A stretch of DNA of 64,000 nt from Phycisphaerae bacterium RAS1 (GTDB lineage: Bacteria > Planctomycetota > Phycisphaerae > UBA1845 > Fen-1342): assembly GCA_007859745.1 (NCBI GenBank), contig SMLU01000001.1, positions 3,286,001-3,350,000 of the forward strand, written 5' to 3'. A program made the translations under genes and the position numbers. Shown here in pieces: positions 37,453 to 46,495 of this stretch (position 1 is its first letter; each line of letters begins with the position of its first letter). A model generated the notes under the pieces. The model was given only the letters and a program-made list of their open reading frames with translations, ran no database searches and was not told the DNA's origin.

Positions 37453-37481
37453 CGAGGGTGCGAGAAGGGATTCTCGCACCC
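37453..37481. terminator. Hairpin after dockerin protein gene
   Basis: GGGTGCGAGAA and TTCTCGCACCC flank GGGA just after the stop at 37444. There is no T tract, so termination is only likely. Confidence 0.45.
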
Positions 37482-37503
37482 TGGCGAGAGCCTGTGAACA
37501 TTT

Positions 37504-37567
37504 GGGTGGGACGGGCGTCTCGCCCGTCCCCACGGTGTCGGGAACGGGCAAGATGCCCGTTCCACCC
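37504..37567. repeat. Palindromic repeat family D
   Basis: GGGTGGGACGGGCGTCTCGC and GGAACGGGCAAGATGCCCGT arms; near-identical to the copy at 19726. Confidence 0.9.
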
Positions 37568-37712
37568 GAAAGAATTCACAGGCTCTCTGGCCCGCCGCCG
37601 CGGGTCATCACATGCCATCCCGAACGGCGAGTCCTTCCAGGTCCCCGGCCGACAGAATTCACCTTGCCTGACATTCCGAGCCTGACTAGCATTTGGCCGG
37701 AGTGATCGAGGA

Positions 37713-37946
37713 ATGCTGATGCGGCTCAATCGACGGTTGCGTCGAGTGCTGACGATTCTGGTGCTGGGCGCGGGCCTGTCCGCGACCCCGGCGCGCGGAG
37801 AGGAAGCCGAAGACAAGGGCCCCTACTATGACGTGGGCGTCATGGAGGCCCGCAGGCCGTGGGTGCAGTGGGTCATCGCGGCGGCCATGGTCGCTTTGTG
37901 CCTCGGGGCCGCGCTGAAGAACCCCCACCGCTCGCACCTCGACTGA
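37713..37946 (+). CDS. Small membrane protein, hypothetical
   Basis: A 77-residue protein. The N-terminus is basic then hydrophobic (RRVLTILVLGAGLSATPARG) and looks like a signal peptide; a second hydrophobic segment (WVIAAAMVALCLGAALK) lies near the C-terminus. No family recognised. ATG 37713 is followed two codons later by another ATG. It is the first of three small envelope-protein genes in one direction before a kinase. Confidence 0.6.
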   Translation: MLMRLNRRLRRVLTILVLGAGLSATPARGEEAEDKGPYYDVGVMEARRPWVQWVIAAAMVALCLGAALKNPHRSHLD

Positions 37947-38002
37947 GGCCGTCCGCGACCGTCGGCGCGACCATGCTCCCCGGTCGCGTTTCAGGGTGAG
38001 TC

Positions 38003-38293
38003 ATGAAAAAGTCGTTCTGGCTCTCGCTGCTCGTGTGCGTCAACCTCCTTCTCCTGACGGCAATCATCCTGACGAGCTACTCGCTTCCCACCGCCCTCGC
38101 CCAGCAGCCCGCCGGCCTCGCCGACAATTTCATGATCGCCACCGGTGAGATTCAGAACGAGTACGACGCGCTCTACGTGCTGGACCTGAAGGAGCGCACG
38201 CTTCACACGTTCTACTACGACAAAGGCCGCCGCCGGCTCTATTACTCCGATTTTCGCGACCTCGAGCGCGATTTCCGGAACAACCGCGACTGA
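38003..38293 (+). CDS. Small exported protein, hypothetical (paralogue of the next gene)
   Basis: A 96-residue protein starting MKKSFWLSLLVCVNLLLLTAIIL, a clear export or anchor segment. The mature part is short and beta-rich (ADNFMIATGEIQNEYDALYVLDLKERTLHTFYYDK). The following gene has the same order: hydrophobic N-terminus, then AGDYVMITQQLTQSQEGVVIIDAASRRLILYAFDF. The two look like distant paralogues. The pattern 'VLDLKERTLHTF' resembles a single propeller strand pair. Function unknown. Confidence 0.68.
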   Translation: MKKSFWLSLLVCVNLLLLTAIILTSYSLPTALAQQPAGLADNFMIATGEIQNEYDALYVLDLKERTLHTFYYDKGRRRLYYSDFRDLERDFRNNRD

Positions 38294-38315
38294 CCAGGAA
38301 CAACGCGAGGCCGAC

Positions 38316-38639
38316 ATGAATGACGCACCCCGCTCTCCGGCCATCGACACCCGGACCTTCGCCATCGGCGTCCTGAGCCTCACCGCCGTCGTGCTCTTCG
38401 TCGGGTTGATGCTCATCAGCGCCGCGCCGCAGCCGGCCCTGGCCATCGGTACCAGCGACCGCGCCGGCGACTATGTCATGATCACGCAGCAGCTCACCCA
38501 GTCGCAGGAAGGCGTCGTCATCATCGACGCCGCCTCCCGCCGCCTGATCCTCTATGCCTTCGATTTCAACGCCAAGGCCCTGCGCGTCCTCGACGGTTTC
38601 GAGCTCAACCAGCTCCGCCTGCCGCAGCGCGGCGGCTGA
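38316..38639 (+). CDS. Small membrane-anchored protein, hypothetical
   Basis: A 107-residue protein, 22 bases after its paralogue, so probably co-transcribed. A hydrophobic segment at ~18-40 (GVLSLTAVVLFVGLMLISAA) is followed by a short beta-rich domain aligning with the upstream protein. No known family. A kinase gene lies downstream beyond a repeat B array. Confidence 0.66.
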   Translation: MNDAPRSPAIDTRTFAIGVLSLTAVVLFVGLMLISAAPQPALAIGTSDRAGDYVMITQQLTQSQEGVVIIDAASRRLILYAFDFNAKALRVLDGFELNQLRLPQRGG

Positions 38640-38675
38640 AGCGCGATTCCGCAGCCGCCGCCGGACCGGCCGTTT

Positions 38676-38879
38676 TTCCGAACCCGCCGCGCCGCCCGTC
38701 CTTCCGAACCCGCCGCGCCAAGCGTCCTTCCGAACCCGCCGCGCCAAGCGTCCTTCCGAACCCGCCGCGCCAAGCGTCCTTCCGAACCCGCCGCGCCAAG
38801 CGGCGGGGTGACGATCGGAAGCGAGCGGCGCCACACCAGCCAGGAACGTCAACCCGCCGCTTGGCGCGGCGGGTTCGGA
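38676..38879. repeat. Repeat family B with five tandem copies of its left arm
   Basis: Left-arm units begin at 38676, 38702, 38728, 38754 and 38780, an exact 26-base period. The last continues into a normal B element whose right arm ends at 38879. Looks like local slippage or unequal amplification of one arm. Confidence 0.9.
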
Positions 38880-39008
38880 CAGACCGGCCCGCCGAGCCGG
38901 CCAAGGTCTCCGGTCACTCCCAGGGGGCGCTTTCGTGCGGCGTGGCGCAGCCGCCCGCCTTGTTTTGCCTTGCCCTGACATTCGCGCCGCGGATATCCTT
39001 TCCGCCGC

Positions 39009-41054
39009 GTGACCAGCTCCGAATTCCACCGCCGACAGCAGCTTTTGGTGACCGCCCGCACGCAGGGGCGCATGTCCGAGCCGCAATACCGAGAGGAAAT
39101 GGTGCGCCTGCTGCTCGAAGCGGCCCGCGCCAAGGGCAGCACCGACCTGTTCGCGTTCAGCGAGCCCGCCGCCGGCAGCTCGCAGGACGCCTCGACCCTG
39201 GTCAGCGGCTCGGCCCGCCCGCGGCGCGAGTCCGACCTGTCCGTAGACGCCATGCTGGCCGAGTACAAGCTGGTCGAGCACATCGGCTCGGGCGCGTTCG
39301 GCCACGTCTGGCGGGCCTACAGCGCCACCGAGGAGCGCGACGTCGCTATCAAGGTGCTGCCGGCGGAGCTCAGCCGCGACGACCAGGAGATGCAGCGCGT
39401 CAAGCAGTGCTTCAAGAACGTCCACCACCTGCAGCACCAGCATATCTGCCCGGTCTACCGGCTCGGCTTCGACGAGCGCTACGGCTACTACCTCGTCATG
39501 CGCTACGTCGCCGGCGCGCCGCTCAGCCATTGGCGCGACAGCCTGGCCGACGCCCAGCCGCCGCTGACGCAGGCCATCGACTACGTCGGAATGGCCGGCG
39601 CCGCGCTCGACTACGCCCACCTGCACCGCGTCGTGCATCGCGACATCAAGCCCGGAAACCTGCTGCGCTCCCCCGCCGGCGACGATCTGCAGGTCGTCGA
39701 TTTCGGCCTCTCCGAGCAGATTCACTCCAGCATGTCGCGCGTCAGCGGCGCCAGCCTGCCCATGGTCGGCACGCCCGCCTACATGTCGCCCGAGTCCTGC
39801 CGCGGCTCGCCGCAGGACGGCCGCAGCGACCAGTACTCGCTCGCCTGTGTCGCCTATTACCTGCTCTCCGGCCGCCCGCCCTTCGACAGCACGCCCTGGA
39901 TCGTCGTCATGTGCCACCTGGAGCGCATGCCGGTTCCCGTCCGCGGCGTGTCCGAGCCGGTGAACAAAGTGTTGCTGCGCGCCCTCTCCAAGGAGCCAGG
40001 TGCGCGCTTCCCGAAGTGCGCCGATTTCGTCCACGCCCTGCGCGAAGCGAGCAAGCCGGTGCGCATCGCCTCGGCCAACGCCTCGATCGCCTCGCAGCGC
40101 TCGATCGTCATGCAGGCCGAGCAGTGGAACGACAGTTGGCTCTGCCCCAGCTACAAAACCCCCGCCCAGCCCGTGATCGGAATCGCCTTCGCCCGCAACA
40201 ACGAGCGGCTCTACGTCCTGCGCAGCGACGGCGCGATCGACATGTGGTCGCCCGGCGCCAGCAGCCTGACGCGCCTCACCACTTTCATGATGCCCCCGGC
40301 CCACAGCATCGCCGTCACTCCGCAGGGCGGATTCCTCATCGCCGGAAACGACGAGCGCATCGTCGTCTACGATCCCGCCGAAGTCCGCCGCATCATGACC
40401 TACGAACCCAAGAACGACTCCATCGCGGCCATCTGCCCCGTGCCGCGCACCCCGGCCGAAATCGGCTGCCTGACGCGCCGCGGACAACTGGTCTTCGTCG
40501 ACGTGGCGACCGGCGGCGTGCGGCGGACGCTTCGCGTCCGCTCCGGCGACACGGTCGGCCTGTGCGTCGCGAACAAGAACCCGATCCTGGTCGAGTACAC
40601 CCGCAACACGCTCAGCTACCGCAGCCTCAAAACCAGCTTCACTGCGCCCGCCTGGCCCAAGCTGCCGCGCGACCTGACCGACCGCATCGACGAGACCTTC
40701 TTCACGTCCGGCGATTCATACTTCCTGGTGCGCCGGACCGACGGCCGCGTGCTCTGCGCCAATCCAACCAGCGGCAAGCTGCTGTGGATCTCCCCCGCCG
40801 AACCGCTCATCCGCCATGTGGTCGTCGATATCGGCGAGCTGCTGCTCCTGGCGGCGATGGACGGCCCCGACCTGCGCATCATCGACATGGCCACCGGCCG
40901 CCCGCTGCCCAGCGTCGGCTTGCCCTGCCCGGCGACGCGCGTGGCGATCTCCGCCCAGGGCCGCGTGGCCGTGGCCCTGCTCGACAACCGCGTGCTCATC
41001 GCCGAAAGGCTGCCAATCGTCCGCACGGAGGGTCCATCGCAGCGCGGGACGTGA
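39009..41054 (+). CDS. Ser/Thr protein kinase with C-terminal propeller-like domain
   Basis: A 681-residue protein from GTG 39009. The N-terminal ~80 residues are helical and unassigned. Kinase domain ~85-350: IGSGAFGHVWRAYS (P-loop), VAIKVLP (Lys), HRDIKPGNLL (catalytic loop), DFGLSEQ, GTPAYMSPESC. Key residues are intact. The C-terminal ~300 residues are WD40/propeller-like (VIGIAFARNNERLYVLRSDGAIDMW, SIAVTPQGGFLIAGNDERIVVYD, RGQLVFVDVATGGVRRTLRV, GRVLCANPTSGKLLWIS), probably a binding module. No membrane helix is evident. The target is unknown. Confidence 0.88.
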   Translation: MTSSEFHRRQQLLVTARTQGRMSEPQYREEMVRLLLEAARAKGSTDLFAFSEPAAGSSQDASTLVSGSARPRRESDLSVDAMLAEYKLVEHIGSGAFGHVWRAYSATEERDVAIKVLPAELSRDDQEMQRVKQCFKNVHHLQHQHICPVYRLGFDERYGYYLVMRYVAGAPLSHWRDSLADAQPPLTQAIDYVGMAGAALDYAHLHRVVHRDIKPGNLLRSPAGDDLQVVDFGLSEQIHSSMSRVSGASLPMVGTPAYMSPESCRGSPQDGRSDQYSLACVAYYLLSGRPPFDSTPWIVVMCHLERMPVPVRGVSEPVNKVLLRALSKEPGARFPKCADFVHALREASKPVRIASANASIASQRSIVMQAEQWNDSWLCPSYKTPAQPVIGIAFARNNERLYVLRSDGAIDMWSPGASSLTRLTTFMMPPAHSIAVTPQGGFLIAGNDERIVVYDPAEVRRIMTYEPKNDSIAAICPVPRTPAEIGCLTRRGQLVFVDVATGGVRRTLRVRSGDTVGLCVANKNPILVEYTRNTLSYRSLKTSFTAPAWPKLPRDLTDRIDETFFTSGDSYFLVRRTDGRVLCANPTSGKLLWISPAEPLIRHVVVDIGELLLLAAMDGPDLRIIDMATGRPLPSVGLPCPATRVAISAQGRVAVALLDNRVLIAERLPIVRTEGPSQRGT

Positions 41055-41266
41055 TGTAGCGTCGGCCCTCTGTGGCCGACGGTGTTCTCGGGGGCATGGT
41101 GACGCGTCGGCAAGCTCACGCGGGTACGCGAGAGATTGGGTAGGCTGGGCTGAGTACTCGAAGCCCAGCACGCTAGGGTGGGCCGTGCCCACCAGACATA
41201 GCACGTGGCGCAGGTCATCGACCCGACGCCAACATTGGGCGGGTCGCGCCCACTTCGCCGGAAAGC
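41055..41266. repeat. Convergent gap filled with several repeat families
   Basis: GTAGCGTCGGCCCTCTGTGG and CCGACGG (as inside thiC at 45853), then a family C fragment (TAGGCTGGGCTGAGTACTCG at ~41142) and a GGTGGGCCGTGCCCACC hairpin. No gene seen. Confidence 0.75.
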
Positions 41267-42334
41267 CTACAACACGAAGTCGAGAATGCGCTGTTTCAAC
41301 TGCTTGAAGACTTCCTCCGATTCGAATTCTGCCACGCTGGTAAACATGACAAAGACGAATTGGTCGTCCACGAGGTTCACGTAGATCGAGTTGGTGATCC
41401 CGTTGCCGCCGACCGAGCCGATCACCTGCTCGCCTGAGCTGCGCTTGCGGATTGCCTGTTTGCGGTAGCTCTTCGTACCCTCCGCAGACAAGACTCGGCC
41501 GCCCAGAACGGCGTCAAAGTAGCTGTGCAGGTCGCGAACCGTCGCGATCATTCCGCCGTTGCATCGCAGATTCCACGATGGACCGTCTGCCATCCAGGGA
41601 TGATCCAGCGGCGTGCCCCACCGCTTGCCATCCTTGTATCCGACCGCCAGCTCCTCGTTCTTCCACCCGGGGATCAGGTATCCGATTCGCGGCGTTCCGG
41701 CGGGGACGAACAATTGCGAGTGCACGTACTTTTCGTAGGGCATCTGCCCGAGCTTCTCTATCACGGCCCCGAGCAGGCTGTAGCCCGCGTTGGAGTAGGA
41801 CTCCTTCTCCCCGGGCTTGGCGATGAGCGGCGTCGTCATCAGTTTTTCGATGACCCATTCCTTGGTCGCGGGTTCATAGTCGTCGCCGAAAATGTCGGGG
41901 AACCCGGCCTTGTGATCCAACACCTGTTGCAGCGTGATTTCCGCCTTGTCGGGCGGCACGTTGTCGAAGAATCTCGGCAGGACGTCGTCGAGGCGGAGCT
42001 TGCCCTCCGACTCGAGCTTGATGATCGCGGCCTTGGTGATCGGCTTGACGATGGAGCCGATGCAACTGCCCGTCTCAACCGTCATCTTCCGCCCGCTCTC
42101 GCGGTCGGCCAGCCCGTAGGCCTTGTGCAAAAGGTCCTTGCCCTTGTACGTGATCAGCACGATCCCGTTGAGTCCCTGTTTTTCCAAATCCTTGATGTAT
42201 CCGTCGATCTCCGCCGCAAGTTGCTCCGCGGACGCCGCCTTCGGCGTCGCCCATTTCGGCGGGTCGATCGCCCGCGCGACGATCGCGAGCCCGGCCAGAC
42301 ACAACGCGGACGCAACCACACTTCGACTCTTCAT
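41267..42334 (-). CDS. Serine hydrolase, class C beta-lactamase/penicillin-binding family
   Basis: A 355-residue exported protein; ATG 42334 follows AAGGAAGG and starts a signal peptide (VVASALCLAGLAIVARA). The family motifs are visible: SIVK (SxxK nucleophile, ~100), YSNAGYSLL (YxN, ~190) and, less clearly, GSVGGNG in place of KTG/HxG. Also HKAGFPDIFG and AGTPRIGYLIPGWKN, as in LpqH/EstB-type serine hydrolases. Such proteins act as esterases, peptidases or peptidoglycan-modifying enzymes more often than as resistance enzymes. Downstream of the GntR gene on the same strand, so possibly controlled by it. Confidence 0.86.
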   Translation of the reverse strand: MKSRSVVASALCLAGLAIVARAIDPPKWATPKAASAEQLAAEIDGYIKDLEKQGLNGIVLITYKGKDLLHKAYGLADRESGRKMTVETGSCIGSIVKPITKAAIIKLESEGKLRLDDVLPRFFDNVPPDKAEITLQQVLDHKAGFPDIFGDDYEPATKEWVIEKLMTTPLIAKPGEKESYSNAGYSLLGAVIEKLGQMPYEKYVHSQLFVPAGTPRIGYLIPGWKNEELAVGYKDGKRWGTPLDHPWMADGPSWNLRCNGGMIATVRDLHSYFDAVLGGRVLSAEGTKSYRKQAIRKRSSGEQVIGSVGGNGITNSIYVNLVDDQFVFVMFTSVAEFESEEVFKQLKQRILDFVL

Positions 42335-42410
42335 GATGACCTTCCTTGCTCGCCGTATGAACTGCTCTCGCATCGACGACGACACGGCGTCGGCGCTTAG
42401 AACTCCGATC

Positions 42411-42468
42411 AGAACCCCGCACGGAAGTGCGGGGCCGCTCGTCCGCCACGTCCGTGGCGGGTTCTGTT
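42411..42468. repeat. Palindrome between GntR gene and hydrolase gene
   Basis: AGAACCCCGCAC...GTGCGGGG and CCGCCACG...CGTGGCGG hairpins, nested in outer arms AGAACC and GGGTTCT. Confidence 0.7.
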
Positions 42469-42476
42469 AGGCGCTC

Positions 42477-43442
42477 TTAGACAACGCGAGAACCCATCCG
42501 GTCTCTTGCACTCCAACCGCATTCGGAACCGAGCGCGCTCAGCGCCGTGGGCTCAATGACGTAGCGAAGCTGCACCGCCGCCGGGTGCGAACGCAGCGAC
42601 TCATCCAGCTTCGACCACAGCCGCGGCGCGAACAGAACCGCGTCCGGGAGCTTCTTACCCTCCAGCAGCTCGCCCGGTCGCCGGGTTACCCGCGCGCCGA
42701 TCGAGACATCCTTGGAGTGGAAAAGTGACATCAGGTCCGCGACCGCGTCGCGCGCTCGGTCGGCGTTCGTCTCCGCCAGTACCAGTCGCGCCGGTTTTGA
42801 TCGACCGGATCGTCGCGCGAGAGCCTCGGTCAGCGTTGGATCGAGCGCCACCGCCACAAAGCGCATGTCCGCGCGACGCCGCGGCCAGCGCCGGCGGACG
42901 TCGTTGAAATGAAAATACGTCGAGAGGATCGGTCCCGCTGGAGGCTCACCAGCGGCATCCAGGCAATGCGCCGACACCTCGACGTTCCAGCGCCGCTCGA
43001 TCTGACGCGCATAATCCTCCGCCTGCATCAGAGAACACTCGACGAACGACCCTCGCGAGCTCGCGACGGACTCATTCCCCATGCGTTCGCGGGCGAGCAG
43101 TTCCGCCAGACCGCGCGCATCGACGCCGAACCGCGTCCGCGCGGCTTGCACGATGTCGGCAAGAAAAGCGGCCAGGCCCGATACGCTCAATCGTCGCGCC
43201 GGGGCGGTCTTTGCGACGGAGGCGCCTTGCGGACGGCGGATGACCGCCAGGCCGGCGGCCGCAAGGTCTGCGTATGCCCGACGGACGGTGTGGAGATTGA
43301 CTCCCCATCGTGTCGCGGCGTCGCGCAGAGGCGGAAGCGCGTCGCCGGGGCGCAGTTGCCCCGTGGCGATGCGATAGCGCAACGTCTCCACGATCTGGTG
43401 ATAAAGCGGAACGGGGCTGTCGCGATCCAGGCGCCGCGCCAT
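42477..43442 (-). CDS. GntR-family transcriptional regulator
   Basis: A 321-residue regulator. A GntR winged helix at ~10-78 (PLYHQIVETLRYRIATGQLRPGDALPPLRDAA, GVNLHTVRRAYADLAAAGL). The C-terminal ~230 residues do not match the usual FadR, UTRA or aminotransferase domains I know; they may be a ligand-binding domain of substrate-binding-protein-like type. ATG 43442 starts MARRLDRDSPVPLYHQ, the usual family beginning. An AT-rich dyad lies 5 bases upstream of the start and probably is its own operator. Likely a repressor of itself and perhaps of the serine hydrolase downstream. Confidence 0.87.
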   Translation of the reverse strand: MARRLDRDSPVPLYHQIVETLRYRIATGQLRPGDALPPLRDAATRWGVNLHTVRRAYADLAAAGLAVIRRPQGASVAKTAPARRLSVSGLAAFLADIVQAARTRFGVDARGLAELLARERMGNESVASSRGSFVECSLMQAEDYARQIERRWNVEVSAHCLDAAGEPPAGPILSTYFHFNDVRRRWPRRRADMRFVAVALDPTLTEALARRSGRSKPARLVLAETNADRARDAVADLMSLFHSKDVSIGARVTRRPGELLEGKKLPDAVLFAPRLWSKLDESLRSHPAAVQLRYVIEPTALSALGSECGWSARDRMGSRVV

Positions 43443-43446
43443 GATC

Positions 43447-43472
43447 TTATGTTATAGATAACTAGAACATAA
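43447..43472. promoter_or_regulatory. Candidate GntR operator/promoter dyad
   Basis: Outer arms TTATGTT (43447-43453) and AACATAA (43466-43472), with inner palindrome GTTATAGATAAC (43451-43462). It is strikingly AT-rich against its surroundings and adjoins the start codon of the GntR gene. GT...AC symmetry fits GntR operators in general. Confidence 0.6.
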
Positions 43473-43607
43473 TGCAACGCCGGCGCCGCTCCGAAGTGCT
43501 CCTCGCCGAAACGCCGCCGATCCTCCCGCACGCAGGCGCCGTCGCAGCGCGTGAATCCATCCTGCTCGGGTGCGTGACACTCTCGGCGGCGCGCGTCTTC
43601 AGCCCTG

Positions 43608-43795
43608 GAAGGGCGACAGAATAAAGCCCACGGCGTGAGCCGTGGGAAAATCGGCAACGCGCGAATCAGCCCCGGACGGGGCGAAAGAAGTCTGCATACG
43701 TCACCCCGAGGACGTTTCTTTCGCCCCATCCGGGGCTTGTGTTCTCCACGCTCGTGTTCCCACGGCTCGCGCCGTGGGCTTTATTCTTTCGCCGC
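43608..43795. repeat. ~190-base nested palindrome (family N)
   Basis: Outer arms AATAAAGCCCACGGC and GCCGTGGGCTTTATT, each with an inner hairpin (CCCACGGC...GCCGTGGG), and middle arms GCCCCGGACGGGGCGAAAG and CTTTCGCCCCATCCGGGGC. Nothing coding seen in this gap (43443-44279). Confidence 0.8.
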
Positions 43796-43833
43796 TACGC
43801 GGCTAAGCCCGGCCGCGGGCGAGTGGCATAGGT

Positions 43834-43950
43834 GGCATGAAGCTATCCCAAAACTCTTTCCGAGCCGCGACCGTGAGGGAGCGGAAGCGGAAGAACGCTT
43901 GCTTACGCGCGCGGCTCGGATCGAAAACAGGGTTCTGGGATAGCTTCATG
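43834..43950. repeat. Repeat A nested inside another palindrome
   Basis: GCATGAAGCTATCCCA (left) and TGGGATAGCTTCATGC (right) enclose a complete family A element at about 43852-43922. Confidence 0.85.
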
Positions 43951-44011
43951 CTCTCGTCGTACCCGGCATGAGCATGTCCGCTCGCACGGGTCCGGCGCGG
44001 TTACGTCTCGG

Positions 44012-44042
44012 CATGCTTACGCGAGTACGCGAAAGCATGCCA
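44012..44042. repeat. Short hairpin
   Basis: GGCATGCTTACGCG and CGCGAAAGCATGCC around AGTA. Confidence 0.6.
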
Positions 44043-44200
44043 CCGGCCGATGCCGCCCGATCTTGCCAACCTACGATTCCTAGCTAGAATTCACCCGGGC
44101 CGCGTCCACGCGCGACCGACACGGGGGCCAAGATGCGCAACGACGAACGAAACCACGGGTGTTCGTCTCATAATAACCCGCTCAAGCCGCCCGTCCGCCG

Positions 44201-44237
44201 AAGGTGCGCAACTAGGCCTCGCGCACTTGCGCACCTT
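44201..44237. terminator. Hairpin downstream of thiC
   Basis: Perfect arms AAGGTGCGCAA (44201-44211) and TTGCGCACCTT (44227-44237), 43 bases past the thiC stop on the minus strand. There is no U tract, so it may be a terminator or simply another palindrome. Confidence 0.4.
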
Positions 44238-44279
44238 GACGCCTTGAACCGGCCACGCGCCATCGCCGCCGCGACTCAA

Positions 44280-46145
44280 TTACTCCGCCCCCTTCAGAAC
44301 CTCCCGCTGCACCCGCCGGGCCTGCTCCGCGTCCGCCACGTTGTCGCTGTGGCACGCAAGTTTCGCGGGCGAGACGCCCGCGCCCCCCAATGCCGGCGAG
44401 ACGCCCGCACTCCCCGGCGCCGGCGGGACGCCGACGCTCCCCTTCGCCCGGGTTGCCAGCAGGGCCTGCTGCTCCTGCGTCAGCCCCGGAGACTTGGCCG
44501 CGACCTTGAGCGGAACATAGCCCTCCGCCTTCCCGCTGGCCCACTCCTGAATCTCCTTGCTGATTCGCATCGAGCACCAGTCATGCCCGCACATGGCGCA
44601 GAAGTCGGTATCGACCTCCAAATCCTCGTCATGCAGCGCCCGCGCCGTCTCGCCGTCGAAGGCCAGCTCAAAATGCTTCGGCCAGTTCAGCGCCGCGCGC
44701 GCCTTGCTCAGGTCGTCGTCCCATTGCCGCGCGGCGCGGATGCCGCGGGCAATGTCGCCGGCGTGGGCGGCGATCTTGTAGGCGATGCAGCCGGCTTTCA
44801 CATCGTCGGCCTTCGGCAGTCCGACGTGCTCCTTGGGCGTCACGTAGCAGAGCATCGCCGCACCGGCCCGCGCCGCCTCGGTCGCGCCGATCGCGGACGT
44901 GATGTGGTCGTAGCCGGGGAAAACGTCGGTGACGAGCGGGCCAAGCACGTAGAACGGCGCATCGTCGCACACCGTCCGCTGATGCTCCATGTTCCACGCG
45001 ATCTCGTTCAGCGGCACGTGCCCCGGCCCCTCGACCATCACCTGCACGCCGGCCTCGCGCGCCCGCTGCACCAGCTCCGCCAATACGTGCAGCTCCGCGA
45101 GCTGGGCCGGATCGCTGGCGTCCGCGAGGCAGCCGGGCCGCACGCCGTCGCCGAGCGAATAGGTGACGTCGTACTTCCGCATGACGGCGGAGATTTCGTC
45201 AAACAGGTCGTACATCGGGTTCTGCTTGTTGTGGTGAATCATCCACTTGGCCAGCAGCGACCCGCCGCGGCTGACGAGGCCGGTGATTCGGCCGCGAATG
45301 AGCGCCAGGTGCTCCTTCAGAATGCCGGCGTGGATCGTGAAGTAATCGACGCCCTGCTGCGCCTGATGCTCGACTTCGCGCAGAATGTCATCATAGGTGA
45401 GTTCTTCAATCCGCTTGCCGCCGGTTCGCTGTTCCCTGTTCCCTGTTCCCTGTTCCCTCGGCGCAATCATGCTGTAGATCGGCACAGTCCCGACCGGCAC
45501 GACGCTGTTGTCAATGATCGCTTGGCGACATTCGTCGAGCCGGCCGCCAGTGGAAAGGTCCATCACCGTGTCGGCGCCGTAGAGAATCGCATGTCGGAGC
45601 TTGTCGAGCTCTTCGCGCGTGTCGCTGCTGACCGGGCTGGCGCCCTGGTTGGCGTTGATCTTGGTGGTGATGCTGCGGCCGATGCCGGTCGGGTCAAGCC
45701 GCTTGGCGGCCCGCTCGCCGCGGCAATGCGCCGGATCATCAATCCACGCGCGGCGTTGGGCGACGGTCTGATTGACCCAGTAGGCGGACGCGGACGTAGC
45801 CGTCGGATGACCGACCGCGGGCCCGTAGCGTCCGACCTCCGAGTCGGACGAACCGTAGCGTCGGCCCTCTGTGGCCGACGGAGGTTCAGAGTAGCGAGTA
45901 GCGAGTAGCGAGTTGGAATGCGCAGCGCTGCCGCCGTTCTTCTTCAACTCGCTACTCGCTACTCTTAACTTTGAACTCGGCTCGGCCCCCGCCGAGCCGG
46001 CCAGATGCCTCACATTCGCCGGTATGACAATCGCGCCGCGTGCGACGCCGTCGCGGATGCACTCGGGCGTCACGTTCTCACGAACCGCGACGCGGGCCAT
46101 TTCAGCGGTGATGACGCCCTTGCGGGCGGATTCGAGCTGGGTCAT
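44280..46145 (-). CDS. thiC: Phosphomethylpyrimidine synthase ThiC, with in-frame repeat insertions
   Basis: A 621-residue radical-SAM enzyme making the thiamine pyrimidine (HMP-P) from AIR. The core is clear: [80 protein letters not shown], and the C-terminal cluster motif CAMCGHDWC. Three stretches do not belong to the family. Residues ~57-108 and ~228-242 are translated repeats ([14 protein letters not shown]..., [13 protein letters not shown]), and ~569-594 is [16 protein letters not shown].... Each falls at a likely surface loop or linker, with the flanking family sequence intact. ATG 46145 overlaps the hepT stop (ATGA). No TPP riboswitch is evident directly upstream, because toxin-antitoxin genes occupy that place. 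Confidence 0.92.
   Translation of the reverse strand: MTQLESARKGVITAEMARVAVRENVTPECIRDGVARGAIVIPANVRHLAGSAGAEPSSKLRVASSELKKNGGSAAHSNSLLATRYSEPPSATEGRRYGSSDSEVGRYGPAVGHPTATSASAYWVNQTVAQRRAWIDDPAHCRGERAAKRLDPTGIGRSITTKINANQGASPVSSDTREELDKLRHAILYGADTVMDLSTGGRLDECRQAIIDNSVVPVGTVPIYSMIAPREQGTGNREQRTGGKRIEELTYDDILREVEHQAQQGVDYFTIHAGILKEHLALIRGRITGLVSRGGSLLAKWMIHHNKQNPMYDLFDEISAVMRKYDVTYSLGDGVRPGCLADASDPAQLAELHVLAELVQRAREAGVQVMVEGPGHVPLNEIAWNMEHQRTVCDDAPFYVLGPLVTDVFPGYDHITSAIGATEAARAGAAMLCYVTPKEHVGLPKADDVKAGCIAYKIAAHAGDIARGIRAARQWDDDLSKARAALNWPKHFELAFDGETARALHDEDLEVDTDFCAMCGHDWCSMRISKEIQEWASGKAEGYVPLKVAAKSPGLTQEQQALLATRAKGSVGVPPAPGSAGVSPALGGAGVSPAKLACHSDNVADAEQARRVQREVLKGAE
44364..44441. repeat. Family D/F-like repeat inside thiC
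   Basis: Units GGCGAGACGCCCGC...CCCC repeated three times, in frame between residues ~569 and 594 of ThiC. Confidence 0.8.
45420..45464. repeat. TTCCCTG tandem repeat (family I) inside thiC
   Basis: Tandem seven-base units of GTTCCCT, four copies plus flanks, encoding [11 protein letters not shown] short relative lies between genes at 51660-51684. Confidence 0.85.
45822..45977. repeat. Composite repeat block inside thiC
   Basis: Three adjoining units: GTAGCGTCCGACCTCCGAGT, then GTAGCGTCGGCCCTCTGTGG (as at 41058), then a hairpin of GAGTAGCGAGTAGCGAGTAG and CTCGCTACTCGCTACTC arms. All in frame; ThiC residues ~57-108. Confidence 0.85.
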
Positions 46146-46495
46146 GGAGTATCTCCTGGCGCTTCCGCGCGCAGAACCTCGGCGATCTGCGAACGGAGCG
46201 CTGGTATGTCTGTTGTCGCGGCGGCCCACACGACGGGCCATTTCACGCTGAAATAGGCGTGAATCGCGATGTTTCGGAAGGCCACGATTTCGGGCCAGGG
46301 GATCTCGGGATGCCGATTTCGCAACTCTGCGGAAATTCGGCCGGCCGCTTCTCCGATCACCATCAACTTCTGAAGCACGGCGCTGCGTAGCAGGTCGTTG
46401 CCGACGAACTCGTGCTCCTTGATGTTCGCCAGGAACGCCGCGGCAGAGTCGCTCGCCTCAATGATGTCCGACAAGTAGAGATCGTCACGCCGCAA
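46142..46495 (-). CDS. hepT: HepT-like ribonuclease/toxin (HEPN, DUF86)
   Basis: A 117-residue HEPN protein of the HepT family. The catalytic Rx4HxY motif is present as [11 protein letters not shown] (~85-95), together with [19 protein letters not shown], typical of DUF86. Its start overlaps the end of mntA by 11 bases, and its stop overlaps the thiC start as ATGA. In characterised type VII systems MntA AMPylates the Tyr of HepT to silence its RNase activity. All key residues are present, so the pair is probably functional. Confidence 0.88.
   Translation of the reverse strand: MRRDDLYLSDIIEASDSAAAFLANIKEHEFVGNDLLRSAVLQKLMVIGEAAGRISAELRNRHPEIPWPEIVAFRNIAIHAYFSVKWPVVWAAATTDIPALRSQIAEVLRAEAPGDTP

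Noticed and set aside
38676-38879. Possible CRISPR array
   Set aside because: The 26-base units are directly adjacent with no spacers and are arms of repeat B; no cas genes.
44133-45908. Plus-strand open frame opposite thiC
   Set aside because: Shadow of the thiC gene, no homologous motif.
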